Origin: Diploptera punctata
Taxonomy: Eukaryota > Arthropoda > Insecta > Blattodea > Blaberidae
Assembly (NCBI GenBank): GCA_030220185.1
Contig: JASPKZ010007297.1
Location: 1,086,001-1,150,000 of the forward strand
Length of the DNA: 64,000 bases
Reading direction: 5' to 3'
Position numbers and translations under genes: made by a program. How positions within the stretch are numbered: position 1 is the first letter of the stretch; each line of letters starts with the position of its first letter. Positions 28,901-40,065 of this stretch are shown here, piece by piece. The notes beneath the pieces were generated by a model. The model was not told the DNA's origin. It was given only the letters and a program-made list of their open reading frames with translations, and searched no databases.

Positions 28901-30517
28901 TCTTTTTATCTCTGATTCCAGCTAATAGCTTGGTCCTCACCCCCTCTCTTTTGACCTCTGGTTCCAGAAAATAGCTTGGTCCTCACTCCCTCCCTTTGAG
29001 TTCTGGTTGCAGGAAATAGCTTGGCCCTCACTCCCTCTCTTCTGAGCTCTGGTTCCAGGAAATAGCTTGACCTTCACTCCCTCTCTTTTGAGCTCTGGTT
29101 ACAGGAAATAGCATAGTCCTCACTCCCTCTCTTTTGATCTCTGTTTCCAGGAAATAGCTTGGCCCTCACTCCCTCCTTTTTGAGCTCTGGTTCCAGGAAA
29201 TAGCTTGGCCCTCACTCCCTCTCTTTTGAGCTCTGGTTACAGGAAATAGCTTGGCACTCACTCCCTCTCTTTTCAGCTCTGGTTCCAGGGAATAGCTTGG
29301 CCCCCACTCCCTCTCTTTTGAGCTCTGGTTCCAGGAAATAGCTTGGCCCTCACTACCTCTCTTTTGAGCTCTGGTTCCAGGAAATAGCTTGGCCCTCACT
29401 CCCTCTCTTTTGAGCTCTGGTTCCAGGAAATAGCTTGGTCCTCACTCCCTCTCTTTTGATCTCTGGTTCCAGGAAATAGCTTGGTCCTCACTCCCACTCT
29501 TTTGACCTCTGGTTCCAGGAAATAGCTTGGTCCTCACTCCCTCTCTTTTGAGTTTTGGTTGCAGGAAACAGCTTGGCCCTCACTCCTTCTCTTTTGAGTT
29601 CTGGTTTCAGGAAATAGCTTGGCCCTCACTCCCTGTCTTTTGATCTGTGGTTCCAGGAAATAGCTTGGTCCTCACTCCCTCTCTTTTGAGCTCTGGTTCC
29701 AGGAAATAGCTGGGTCCTCACTCCCTCTCTTTTGGGCTCTGGTTCCAGGAAATAGCTTGGCCCTCACTCCCTCTCTTTTGAGCTCTGGTTCCAGGAAATA
29801 GCTTAGTCCTCACTCTCTCTCTCTTTTGAGCTCTGGTTCCAGGAAATAGCTTGGTCCTCACTCCCTTTCTTTTGAGCTCTGGTTCCAGGAAATAGCTTGG
29901 TCCTCACTCCCTCTCTTTTGAGCTCTGGTTCCAGCAAATCGCTTGGCCCTCACTCCCTCTCTTTTGAGCTCTGGTTCCAGGAAATAGCTTGGCCCTCCCT
30001 CTCTCTCTTTTGAGCTCTGGTTCCAGGAAATAGCTTGGTCCTCACTCTCTCTCTTTTGAGCTCTGGTTCCAGGAAATAGCTTGGCCCTCACTCCCTCTCT
30101 TTTGAGCTCTAGTTCCAGAAATAGCTTGGCCCTCATTCCCTCTCTTTTGAGCTCTGGTTCCAGGAAATAGCTTGGCCCTCAAATCCCTCTCTTTTGAGCT
30201 CTAAATTCCAGTGAACAAAAGGCAACCCTTCTTGTAATCCTTTAAATAGCAGTGGACAAAAGAGAAGCACTTCTAGAAACACCACAATGACAATGTTAAC
30301 TCTGGAAGGTTGTTCCTGTCAATGATAACTGCTTTGAGCCAGTGGTGTGAGGTGAGGTCCTCACGTTCTGAAATATATGGTAGTATGAACAACCGTACAA
30401 AATGGATAACTGGAAATGTTAAATGTCTTGAAAATGATCCCACACAATGAGATTGAAATGTCAAGTTCAATAAATTTAATACTTGACTGAGATAATGAAT
30501 TAATCATTGTTGTTATA
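25914..30517. mobile_element. Minisatellite enclosed by ~135-bp inverted repeats
   Basis: 25914-26050 and 30381-30517 are inverted copies (shared: AACAACAATNATTAAT, ATTTCAATCTCNTTGTGTG, TTCAAGACATTTAACATTTC, TTTTGTACGGTTGTTCATAC). Together with the array they form a 4.6-kb unit like a foldback or TIR element loaded with satellite. A second short inverted copy of the inner end sits at 26054-26088. No transposase is present. Confidence 0.65.
26112..30212. repeat. 46-bp minisatellite, about 89 copies
   Basis: Unit of 46 bp with CCCTCTCTTTTGAGCTCTGG then TTCCAGGAAATAGCTTGG and CCCTCACT. Units differ at a few recurrent sites (CCAG/ACAG/GCAG, GGCCC/GGTCC, TTTT/TTCT), and blocks of several variants recur, so higher-order duplication has occurred. 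Because 46 is not a multiple of 3 and the unit lacks stops on the minus strand, open frames cycle through all three frames there (for example RAQKRGSEGQAISWNQSSKE). These are not genes. Confidence 0.95.
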
Positions 30518-30524
30518 TTTCTTT

Positions 30525-30720
30525 TTTTTTTTTTTTTTTTCAATGCCATCAGGTTGTCTTATGACATTTCTAGCATTACTTTCTGGCATTAGTTGAATTG
30601 TATCAATCTGGGTGTTCTAGGGAATAATTTCATTACCTCTTGTTCTAAGAGTCAATGGTTCAAATCCAGCTGGGGTCAATGGATTTTTTAGGACAACTTT
30701 TATTTAGAATGATGAACATG
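30525..30720 (+). repeat. Poly(T) and tRNA-like SINE fragment
   Basis: T-run at 30521-30540, then at 30640-30690 a B-box-like GGTTCAAATCC and GGTCAATGGATTTTTTAGGA shared with SINE-B. A partial copy. Confidence 0.45.
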
Positions 30721-30764
30721 GCAGGATCAACATGACAGCTGATTTCAGATCCCAGCTCTCACCA

Positions 30765-31110
30765 AGGATGACCAAATGCACGAACATTGGATCATATGAC
30801 TCCATTATCCCATAAACAGGCACCTTACTCTATACTGGCTGAATGATCAACCACTTCTGTGGATGTGAGCCCGGCAGCAATCTGATAGCCCAAGCTAGAT
30901 CTGTTGCGCCATTCAATTAGGTGTTCTTTTATGCTGTGTAAATCTTTGACACAGGATGCAGGCTCTACATCCCTTTTGAAGGAATCCACACCCAGAATTT
31001 CTGCACCCTTCAAAAACTATCAATCCCTTCCAGATTTGAACCTACGAACTTCAGAACCAGAAGTGAGCAAGATAAACATCAGTTACAGCAAAAAACTGAT
31101 GAGAAGGCAA
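30765..31110 (-). repeat. tRNA-derived repeat fragment (reverse)
   Basis: Reverse B box GGTTCGTAGGTTCAAATCTG at about 31032-31051. The body up to 30780 is not matched by other families here. The open frames on both strands have no recognisable product. Confidence 0.35.
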
Positions 31111-31122
31111 GCGTAAGGAATA

Positions 31123-31430
31123 AAAAAAAAGTAAAGTGATCCCACAACAGGCCCGGAGGCCCTTGGGGTAGTAGGAGGTTAAGGCTCCCACTTTTTCTAG
31201 ACAATCGGCACTTTATGTCAACCGGGTTGTCAGCCCTGCGTGACGGCCGCCTTTACCCCCAGAACAAGCGTCTGGTACTCATTTCCGTTAGAGGTTGAGT
31301 CGACCCCAGGGCCATAGTGCCGCCAGAGGGTTTTGGGTCAGTTTAAAAATCCTGACCCCAACGGGACTTGAACCCTCGACCCTCCGGCTTGTTGCTCAGT
31401 GCCTTAACCACTACGCTACGGCGTGCCCCC
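31123..31430 (-). repeat. SINE-A with 14-bp target duplication
   Basis: Reverse copy of a 300-bp tRNA-derived SINE. Head: GTAGCGTAGTGGTTAAGGCA and B box GGTTCAAGTCC; tail: GATCACTTTAC plus T-run. Flanked by AAGCGTAAGGAATA at 31109-31122 and 31431-31444, so it is a recent insertion. Confidence 0.9.
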
Positions 31431-31444
31431 AAGCGTAAGGAATA

Positions 31445-32245
31445 CATGATGTAATACTAGTCTAATACTTTTATCACATGCATATTATTACTATGTGCCC
31501 TGAAAATATTAGTGGGCTCAACTGCACTTATACTAGCGCTTGAATTTTCAGTTATATTGTTGTTAACTATAGCTCTTCTTCTGTATTTACTAACTTTTTC
31601 AAACAATTTTTATAACATTATTAGACAATTTTGAAGTATTTATTTAAATGTGCAAATCATAATATTATGACACTGTCAGACAATGTTGTGATGCTAACTG
31701 CTATTTTCTCCACAGAGTATATTACTTAGTCTATGATTTTTCTATCGCTGTTTTGGGTTATCGCTTGTTGGATCAGTGTTAGGGAGTGATAAGTAAGTAT
31801 ACACCCATTTTTAATAAACGTTTGGTAATTTTAATGTTATTAATATATTTTTTAACATCGATTTGGGGAATTATTGCAACTATTGGTCATTTAAATTTCA
31901 TAGCGACAGATAGTAATCGAGGATGATAATCAATTGTGGGTTATCGCTGGCGCATGCGCACTGTTGTTCCATAGGACTTTGAAAATATTTCACGCTAGTT
32001 TAAGTGCAGTTTTCCATATTAATTGAATAAAACACAATCTTTATAAACACTGTAAAGAAAATGAAACAATATTAGTAACTGCAACACATGTATTCATTAC
32101 ATCAATGTGCAAGAAAAGAGCACAAGGTTTGTGAACGATTAATACAGTTCAATGCATAGAACCGTGAGCACCAGGGATTCACTGCAATAACAGCCTCCCT
32201 CTCTGCATGCCCTGCTTGCCTTCTTTTCAGCTCCTAACTGTACCA
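31445..32245. other. Intergenic, nothing recognised
   Basis: AT-rich, without open frames or matches to the repeat families of this window. Contains two GGGTTATCGCT/GTTATCGCTTG phrases (31757, 31938). Confidence 0.4.
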
Positions 32246-32249
32246 TCCA

Positions 32250-32590
32250 TCCATAGTAATTGTGCCCGAAGGCAGGTCCTTCACTGCAATCATAGCATTT
32301 GCATGCTATGCATGCAGCTTTACTATGGAATTGTAGGTGTGGTAGCTTCCCGTTGCTTTCCACACTGGCGAAGGATCATGATGATGATGATAAGGATGAA
32401 GATGATGATGATGGCCATATGATTTCGGGGACCGTTTGGGCCTTAAAAGTTTTTCCTGACATTTGTCTTACAGGTGAGGAAAAACCCCAATAAAAATCTC
32501 ACCCAGAAAGCTGCCCCAACCGGGGATCGAACCCGGGCCTACTGCATGACAAGGCAGCACGTTACCTCGAGACCACAGCGGTGGACTAGC
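32250..32590 (-). repeat. SINE-C copy (reverse)
   Basis: tRNA-like head at about 32515-32590 (reverse: GTGGTCTCGAGGTAACGTGC, B box GGTTCGATCCC). The body includes the CAT-repeat stretch and ends at CCATCCATAG near 32250. It forms open frames on both strands that are not genes. Confidence 0.75.
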
Positions 32591-32793
32591 TGTACCAATA
32601 GTTTAAATTTATTTCAGATTATTTTCGTGATCATAAAAATTGCCAGTCCAGAATCAGATAAAATTTTATATAAAGTTTGGCAGCAAGATGTAGCCGGGTA
32701 AGTATGGCATAAGAATTCTGTATAATATAATGAGTGCTGTAACATAACATTGAGCCCAAAAACAGTTTACGGAAAAAAGTTTACATTACCTCG

Positions 32794-33156
32794 ACCAAAG
32801 TTCTACAGAATCATAGTGCACATGCATGAACACTTAAAGAAACTTCTGCTAGATGGCAGATATCTGTGAAATCGGTATGACCAACTTTCACAATAAATTT
32901 CCAAATGTTAATAAGAAATGAATATACATCAACTTCCTAATCTATCAAAATTAATTACATGCATATTATTTAAGGAGGTGTAAACTTATCTGATGTACAC
33001 TTGTCCCAACGGATCCTAACAAAATGGAGTGAACATCCATTTCTTAAAACATATTTTTGAATGTAGGTCATACTGATTTCACAGATATCTCCCCCATCTA
33101 GCAGAAGTTTCTTTAAGCGTTCGCACATGCGCACAACGATTATGTAGAACTTGGGG
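32794..33156. mobile_element. MITE with ~95-bp inverted repeats
   Basis: Left: CCAAAGTTCTACAGAATCAT, TTAAAGAAACTTCTGCTAGA, GATATCTGTGAAATC. The right end is the inverted match (GATTTCACAGATATC, TCTAGCAGAAGTTTCTTTAA, GTAGAACTTGGG). No coding capacity in the 170-bp middle. Target duplication not resolved. Confidence 0.7.
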
Positions 33157-33169
33157 GAGGGGGGAAATT

Positions 33170-34245
33170 ATTTGAGATAAATGCACAATTTGCATATGTG
33201 GATAAATATTTAATAATTGTAAAAAATGTTATAAATATCATTGCAAAACGTTTGAAATAGCACGAAATGCTAGTAAAGGCGGAAATAGTGCGTAGAGCAA
33301 CAGTATTACAAGAATGTACGATAGTATGGAAAATCATAGGTTGAGGTATTCTAAACAAGCCCAGTTTACACATTATATGTTAAGGTAGTTACACATTATA
33401 TGTTAAGGTACTTAACTATTACCCTTATTCCAAATCTACGTTTTCTGTGTGTTACCCAAATATTTATCGACTGTAAAGTAATGTCTTAATTTTCAACTGG
33501 AAATAACCATAAAATAAATAAAACTAGAAACTAACCTTTCTATATAGTTAAAATAGTGTCAATGTATTTCGACATGCAATAAAATTCTATGAGATGCTCT
33601 GCAATTTTTCAGATATTTCATTATCTAATATACAAATACACGTTAAAAAATAAATAATTTACATCTGAAGTAAGTCACGTCAAATTTTGCTAACCGGTGA
33701 AAAAAAAAAATCACGTTACCGAATCATCATTACCATTATTATTAAATTTGCAAATCAGGCTAGCCAACATAATAAAGATTCGCTGGGGTTAGCTAAACGT
33801 AGTAAATCATGTTAGCCAATACTGCAAAGGAGAATTACCCCAACTTATATTATTCCGATATGGAATAATTGTAAAATATACGTAACATTATTTTTTTTAG
33901 ATTAAATAGAATTATTGCCATTCTGTTTAAAACTTAACTCATTCTTATTATAATAACTACTGATACGAGATTTAATAAAAAAAATCCTGGAAAAATAGCT
34001 GATTTTGAATATAGCAGAATATCATTTTAGCGGAATTATTTGAATACAAATCGATCGCCTCAAATGTTTTGTCGTTTGGTGGTCTTACCGAAAAATATAA
34101 AAAAGAGGGACATGGATCAAGAATGGGATTTCGGTACATTTCGTAGAGACAGTTCGAAGTAAAGGTAATGTAAACTTTACTGGTACAAGTTCTGTTTTTG
34201 AATTGAATTTCTGTCATGTTTTAATATGAAACTCCAGTTGAATAT
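33170..34245. other. Intergenic, nothing recognised
   Basis: AT-rich. The only structure seen is a 25-bp direct repeat (TACACATTATATGTTAAGGT) at about 33367-33416 and a homopolymer A run at 33699-33708. Confidence 0.4.
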
Positions 34246-34253
34246 ATTTGATG

Positions 34254-34480
34254 GAGTTTTTAGGATAGAAAAATCCAAGGGACAAGTCCTGCGAGAGGGA
34301 CTGTAATCCATGGGTCTCAAGTCTGAAGATTTTCAGACTCGTAAAATAACCTTAAGCCTGAATAAAGAGGCCTCTGCAAAATTTAACAGACCTTCATCCA
34401 TCCATGTAATACCGTAGTTGCCTACTAGATGTCTCATTGAGGCGATGTGCTGACCACAGTTCACTTGACATCTGTAGGTA
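34254..34480 (+). repeat. SINE-B, 3' part
   Basis: Shares AATCCAAGGGACAAGTCCT, AAGATTTTCAGACTCGTAAA and the GCTGACCAC stretch with 62234-62635. The tRNA head is missing. Confidence 0.6.
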
Positions 34481-34484
34481 AATA

Positions 34485-36345
34485 ACTAACTCACTGGCTC
34501 CGTCGAACCCGTAGGTTCATGGCCGCGTGGACATAAGCTCCCCATATATCCCTATCCTGAGCTAATGTTTTCTAATCATCCCCGGTATGATCTACTTCCC
34601 TCAAATCATTGATAATGTTATTCTCCCACCTCATTCTTGGTCTACCAACTGGGCTTTTTCCTCTGGTTTTCTTACAAGAAGCTTCCATTCACCTCTTTCA
34701 TCCCCCATATGTGCCACATGTCCTGCCCAGTGCAGTCTACAAGACTTAACTGTTCTTATTATATATGGCTTCCTATACATATCATGCAGCTCACTATTAT
34801 GTAGTTTTCTCCATTCACCTATCTGTTCATATCTTTTTTGGGGCAAAAATTGTTCTAAGAACATTATCCTCAAATAGGCCTACTCATAATTCTTTCCTCC
34901 CTTAAAGTAAGAATCCATGTTTTGCATCCCTATAATATAACTGGGAGAATAACTTTTATATATTTTCAGTTTAATGTGTTTTGAAAGGAGTTGGGACGAC
35001 AAGAGCTCCCTGTAATGCATAATAGCATGCATTTCCACAATTGAGCCTATGTTTTATTTCTTTATGCATCTCATTCCTATTTGTAATTATTGTTCCTAAA
35101 TATATGAAATCAGCCACTTCTTCAAAATATCCTTAATTTGTCATTAGTTGTTCATTTCCATTATGTAACACATTTCTATGTGTGAACATATATTTATTAC
35201 CCATCCAAGAGTTTTGTGCAGGCGGAAAAAATGATAACTAACAAACTGTCTTTCTCTTTCTATTCCTTACTATGTTGCCACTTCCTGCCCTTTGAATTAT
35301 GTTGTTTGATTTGCAGGTAGAGAGCTGACAAATACTATGTATTTTAATGATCCGTCGTTCTGCGTGGTCAGTGGCAGAATGACTAACTTGACAACCCTGT
35401 TGTTTTTGGGGTTACGCCTAGGAATGAGCTGTCCCTTCCTTGCCCTTCTAATTGCATGTTGCCACTTGTGATTTATTGTCAGGCTGGTAATGGAGAGACA
35501 AAATACTGTGATTTTAAATGATCCGACCGCTTGAGCATTCAGTGCTTAAATGACTAATTTGACAACCATGTTAAGATCTTTCACACGTGTTTAGGGATTC
35601 TCCCCCCATATTTGAAGTTGAAAAATTTCAATACGTGATCGGATGTACAGTTTTCTCCTAATCCCTTCCACAGATTCAGTAGATCGGCGACACTAGCACT
35701 AAAACTCTTCCCCTCCGCCCGTGAACAGTTAACTTGGATGTGTAATAGTTCTATTGATGTTTACTTCCAGTCCCAATTTCTTAGTGTTACTCAATAGAAT
35801 ATCCGTATTGTCACTTAGTATCTCCTCGTCATCACTCAATAATACTACATCATCAGCACAAATTAACAGCCTATTAATAGCATTGATTTGTAGGCCTTCT
35901 TTATTCTCCAAAGATTTGATGGCATGCTCTAGTACAAAATTGAATAGTAGATGAGATAGTGCATCTCCTTGCTTTAACCCATTGTGAATTTGAAAAGTAT
36001 CCGAAAACTGTTTGCCTACACACACACACAACACACACACACACACACTGATCTTTGTGCCATTTAGACACATTTGTATAAGTCTAACTTTTTAGGAATT
36101 CAGAACTCCAGCAGGATACTATATAACTTATCCCTCTTAACTGAATCGTATGCCTTTTTGAAGTGTTACATATAGTTGATATACAGTACCATTATATTCC
36201 CATTTATTTTCTAAAATCTGTCTTATGCTAAAAATCTGATCTGTTGTAGACATGATTCTTCTAAATCCACATTGATGATCTCCTAGAATGTCATCAATAT
36301 AGGGAGTAAGTCTGCTTACTAATATATTTGTTTTTGTATGTAAAT
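34485..36345 (-). mobile_element. RTE-like element (same family as 17848-21030), 5'-truncated, interrupted
   Basis: The reverse strand shows the tail (WRKLHNSELHDMYRKPYIIR, LHWAGHVAHMGDERGEW at 34873-34631), the RT core (NGLKQGDALSHLLFNFVLEH, LLICADDVVLLSD at 36073-35729) and DHQCGFRRI upstream to 36300. The YADD box is CADD. A CA-rich insertion (36020-36050) lies in NGTK..VGKQ. A 543-bp MITE splits it at 35200-35742. Confidence 0.85.
35200..35742. mobile_element. MITE inserted in the RTE copy
   Basis: Ends CCCATCCAAGAGTTTTGTGC (left) and, reversed, CACATCCAAGTTAACTGTTC (right), then GGCGGA in both. TA lies on each side. Inside are two diverged 90-bp direct repeats (ATTTTAATGATCCG... CTTGACAACC near 35340-35395 and 35512-35570). 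No coding. Confidence 0.65.
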
Positions 36346-36420
36346 AAGCATAACTAAATTATGCTTGGTTAAGAAACTCCCATAGGGAGCACCCATGTCC
36401 CAACGTGGGACATATGTATA

Positions 36421-36985
36421 CAGGATGTTACCGAAATGAGTGCAGATTTTACATGTGGTGGTAGGGAACATTCATATAAGTATTTTAACACAATGAATCT
36501 TGGGTCGGAAATGCATTGTTGTGGGTCTAAAGAATAAAACAGCATTTTAAATATAATTGTTGAACACATTGTTGTTTATTTATTAGTTCTAAGAAAAATG
36601 GAAGGTATTACATATTATTTTACAGTAATTGTAGGAAATGGCGACCATTGATCTGGATGTACAACTCCAGAACTTGTAGCAAGGATTGTGGCAGCAGCTG
36701 CGGAAATCTGGGAGCATCCAGATATGCTTCTTAGAGTTCATCAGTCCGAGGTGAGACACGCAGAGCTGTTCATCCAGGTCAATGGTCGCCATTTCCAACA
36801 TTACTGTAAAATAACATGTAATACCTTCAATTTTTCTTAGAATTAATAAATAAACAACAGTGTGTTCAACAATTTTAAATGCTGTTTTATTCTGTAGACC
36901 CACAACAACATATTTCCGACCCATTGTGTTAAAATACTTCCCTTCCACCACACGAAAAATCTGCATTCCTTTTGGTAACACCCTG
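36421..36985 (+). mobile_element. Deleted mariner-type element with ~200-bp inverted ends
   Basis: Left end CAGGATGTTACCGAAATGAG; right end reversed CAGGGTGTTACCAAAAGGAA; both continue with GTATTTTAACACAATG and GTTGTGGGTCTA. TA on each side (36419-36420, 36986-36987). The middle keeps a transposase C-terminal frame. Confidence 0.82.
36661..36840 (+). pseudogene. Transposase C-terminal fragment, open to the natural stop
   Basis: Reads TTPELVARIVAAAAEIWEHP then DMLLRVHQSEVRHAELFIQV and NGRHFQHYCK, the last 60 residues of a mariner-superfamily transposase (..L..RI..A...I...P......V......R...C....G..F.H). The catalytic part is deleted. The frame runs through the start of the right inverted repeat. 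Confidence 0.75.
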
Positions 36986-37149
36986 TATACACATATACAA
37001 ATGACAAAGCAAGACTCCTAACTTGGTGAAGGTTAGGGCACTTGTCATCAGTAGAAATCCAGTCACACAAATAATTGAGGAATACCATTAACAACTGTGA
37101 AAACCATTATCAACCAAGTGAGCCAAATTTCATATATACCCACACATAT

Positions 37150-37275
37150 AGGATGTTTGCATGATGATACAAACTTTCAGGAAAGATTAAGGAAAATAAT
37201 TACATGAATTTGATATAAGGAACACTGGTCTAGAAACGTCTCCTTCACATGTTATAGGTGAACATTAGATGGGAT
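37150..37275. repeat. Possible mariner-type left end
   Basis: TAGGATGTTTGCATGATGAT at 37150 followed by ACAAACTTTCAGGAAAG resembles the CAGGGTGT-type ends of the mariner-like elements here. No matching right end was found. Confidence 0.3.
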
Positions 37276-37705
37276 AACTAACTAACTCACTGGCATTATT
37301 GAACCCATAGCTTCATGACCGCATGGACATAAGCTCTCCACACATCCCTATCCGTAGCTATGATTCCAATCATTCTCTGTATAATCTACTTCCCTCAAAT
37401 CATGGTTAATGTTAATCTCCCGCCTCATTCTTGGTCTACCAACTGGGTATTTTCCCTCTGGTCTTTCTACAAGAAGTTTCTATGCCTCTCTTTTATTCTC
37501 CATTAATGCCAAATGTCCAGCCTATCACAATTTACGAGACTTAACTGTTCTTATTATATCTGGTTTCCTATAAAGTTCATGTAGTTAAATATTATGTAAT
37601 CTTCTCCATTTGCATGTCTGTTCATCTGTCTTTGTTCCAAAAAGTTTCCTAAGAACTTTATTCTCAAATACTCTTTTCTCCTCAGAAGTTGGGACGACAA
37701 GAATT
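37275..37705 (-). mobile_element. RTE-like 3' end fragment
   Basis: Reverse copy of the last 430 bp of the family at 17848-21030: ends at AACTAACTCACTGGCATTAT (the (GTAA)-side end), with NDW and GHLALMENK-like tail remnants and DLREVDYTEN. It stops at TTGGGACGACAAGAATTCC, so it is severely truncated. Confidence 0.75.
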
Positions 37706-37798
37706 CCTGTAATGAGTTGGGATACCTATGAATGTGAAATTATGAAACCTTACAGATAAATGTTTTATTTTGCTATAGTACTTACACAAGCCATGATT

Positions 37799-37969
37799 CT
37801 ACAACAGGTGTTCGAAATGGCATCCTTCAGCTCTGATGTAGGTATGACAAAGTCATACCAAGTTCTGTCGTACTTGGTCAAACAACTCTGGAGTCACTCT
37901 GATGATGCAACAGGCAGTGAGAACTTGTGCTAGTAGATTCTCTGTTGTTTCTACTGATGTCTCGTATAC
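37799..37969 (-). pseudogene. Mariner-superfamily transposase C-terminal remnant
   Basis: In reverse VYETSVETTENLLAQVLTAC, CIIRVTPELFDQVRQNLV, a stop, LCHTYIRAEGCHFEHLL, stop. This matches the family C-terminus seen at 21938-22161 and 36661-36840. 37970-38290 around it shows nothing further that I recognise. Confidence 0.65.
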
Positions 37970-38291
37970 ATCATTTCACTCCGGTTGATTGACACTTCAA
38001 CATGTAATCACAGACTGCACTCTATTGACTTGTACATGGGACCAGACGGAACACATCATGCTGTCATCTTTAAACTGCAGCATTTGCATTGTCTTCATGG
38101 CATGTTCATTCGGAACCGGTGATCCATCCTCGTTACTGATTGCTGACAGTGTATGAAAACAAGTGTAGGTAATAAACCTGGGAAGATGTTTCTGTACCAT
38201 GGTTCATATTTATTTATTTATTATTCATCAGAACATCATAGATGTTTTAGGACTTGTCCATAATTACAATTTATACAAAATTAATAATATA

Positions 38292-38416
38292 ACATATCCA
38301 TCCATAGTAATTCTGCCCGAGGGCAGGTCTTTCACTGCAATCATAGCATTCTCATGCTATGCTTGCAGAATTACTAAGGAATTAAAGGTGTGGTAGCTTC
38401 CCATTGCTTTCCACAT
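38292..38416 (-). repeat. SINE-C 3' part
   Basis: CATCCATAGTAATTCTGCCC, then GGTCTTTCACTGCAATCATA and GTGGTAGCTTCCCATTGC, as in the fuller SINE-C copies. Confidence 0.65.
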
Positions 38417-38479
38417 ATATCTGTATATAGCGAAATCAATTCACATTGCCGTTGGAAACTTAACAGCTACAAATGTTAA

Positions 38480-39695
38480 CATGAATATAATGTCTGCTTC
38501 TTCTTCTTCCTTTCATGTGAAAGAACTAGTGGTCTGTTACGGTTTCAATCCAACGTTTGAAAGGTCTGCCCAAAGATCTCTTGCCTGGTGGCTGGTAATT
38601 TAAGATCTGACGTGGTATTCTTGTTCTGCTCATTCTTCTTACGTGAGATTTTCAGTTGTTTCTGTATTTTTGTACATATTCCATGACTGATTCTGTTTGT
38701 AATTCTTTGAGAATCTCAGAATTCCTTTTATAGTCTGTTCTTGAGTAGCCTGCAGTACGTCTCATAAATTTAATTTCTGCCACAGTTAGTCTTTGTTCAT
38801 CTACACTGTGAATTGTCCAGGCCTCACTGCCGTAACATAAAATGGGTCTGGCCAGTGTTTTATAAATTCTAGTTCGTGTGTGTTGCTGTACTGTGTTTGG
38901 CTTGAAAATATTATTTATGATTCCTGTTACTCTGTTAAATTTTATAATTTTTTGACTAAAATCTTTTTCTTCTTCGTATGTAACTTGGTATCTGAGATAG
39001 TTAAATGTGTTGGTTTGTTATAATATTTTATTATTAATAACAATTTTACTGCAAACTGGGTCTTTTCCTAGGAAAACCATGACTTTAGATTTTTCTGTTG
39101 AGATTTCCATGTTGTAGTTTATTGCAATTTGGTGAAAAGAGTGGACTGAACATTGTAGGTCATCTTCTAAATTCGCTATAAACACAATGTCATCTGCAAA
39201 TAATAGGGTGTCTAAATTATATAATCTATTAAATGGTATACTGCCATGTGGTTGTAGTCTCCATTCTTTAATAATTGAGTTCATGTATATTATGAAGAGC
39301 ATTGGTGAAAGACCGCATCCTTGTCTAACTCCTTGATTAATTGGTCTGCATTCCGAGATTTTATTTTCAATCTTCACTTGGATGGAATTATCCTTATAAA
39401 TATCATACATAGCTTTTATCAGTTGGTCTGGGATTCCATCATATTTGAGGATTTCTAATAATTTGTTTCTATTTACTTTGTCAAATGCCTTCTTCAAGTC
39501 AATAAATATCATGTGTGTCTCAATATTAAACTCTCTGTGTTTTTCTATTAGAATTTTAATAGTGAAGTATCCATCTGTACAGGATCTTCCTTTTTGGAAT
39601 CCATTTTGCGCTTCATCTAATAAATTGTCATAATAATTAGCTAATTTTGATTTGAGCAACTTGGTGTAGATTTTGTAGCCTGAGTTCAAAAGGCA
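38480..39695 (-). mobile_element. RTE-like retrotransposon RT, 5'-truncated
   Basis: 39689-39018 is open for 223 codons: NGFQKGRSCTDGYFTIKILI, MIFIDLKKAFDKVNRNKLLE, GVRQGCGLSPMLFIIYMNSI, TLLFADDIVFIANLEDDLQC (FADD box), then MEISTEKSKVMVFLGKDP. Downstream to 38500: RPILCYGSEAWTIH, MRRTAGYSRTDYKRN, RRMSRTRIPRQIL, GRPFKRWIETVTDH, in changing frames. It ends in a GAAGAAGAAG run (38498-38510, reverse). Related to the family at 54440-55500. Confidence 0.85.
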
Positions 39696-39699
39696 TATA

Positions 39700-40065
39700 T
39701 AATGTAACTATAATTATTAAAAGGAAATATGCCATTAATATTTTTATAACATTAAGTCCCAATTAAAATAAATCACTAAAAAAGTATTTTTAAAACAATC
39801 ACTAAACAGTCATCCTGAGACTGTTGTCCACTTGTGGAATTACTAGCAGATGCTTAGTCGTCTCTCCCCAGCCTCCTCCAAACCACAAGTTGTCCAGTCC
39901 CTCCTTACATGTTGACAGCTCCAGTTACATGTAACATAAAAAAACCAGAAGGGAGTATTCTCACAAGAAAAAACATTCATGTAATCTCAATCAGATTATA
40001 TTTATAATTTTAAATTTAGATATTCACTTATAGCTAAATGGTATGTGAGATGATAAGGTTTTATA
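39700..40065. other. Intergenic, nothing recognised
   Basis: AT-rich. A 39810-39920 stretch is slightly richer in C (CAGCCTCCTCCAAACC) but has no frame or match. Confidence 0.35.

Noticed and set aside
29858..30136. Minus-strand open frames in the minisatellite as genes
   Set aside because: They result from a stop-free unit whose length is not a multiple of three; no start context or splice sites.
26112..30212. Regularly spaced repeats as a CRISPR array
   Set aside because: The 46-bp units abut with no unique spacers, and the window is eukaryotic.
32207..32493. Open frames with Asp/Met or Asp/His runs (DDDDKDEDDDD)
   Set aside because: They come from the ATGATG run of SINE-C and recur in each copy of that SINE.
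36020..36055. CA-rich in-frame stretch (VCVCVLCVCV) as a coding repeat
   Set aside because: A CA microsatellite that interrupts the RT sequence NGTK..VGKQ of a dead copy.
38000..38200. 67-codon minus frame starting MVQKHLPRFITYTCF
   Set aside because: No family resemblance that I recognise, and it abuts a decayed transposase; it may be chance.
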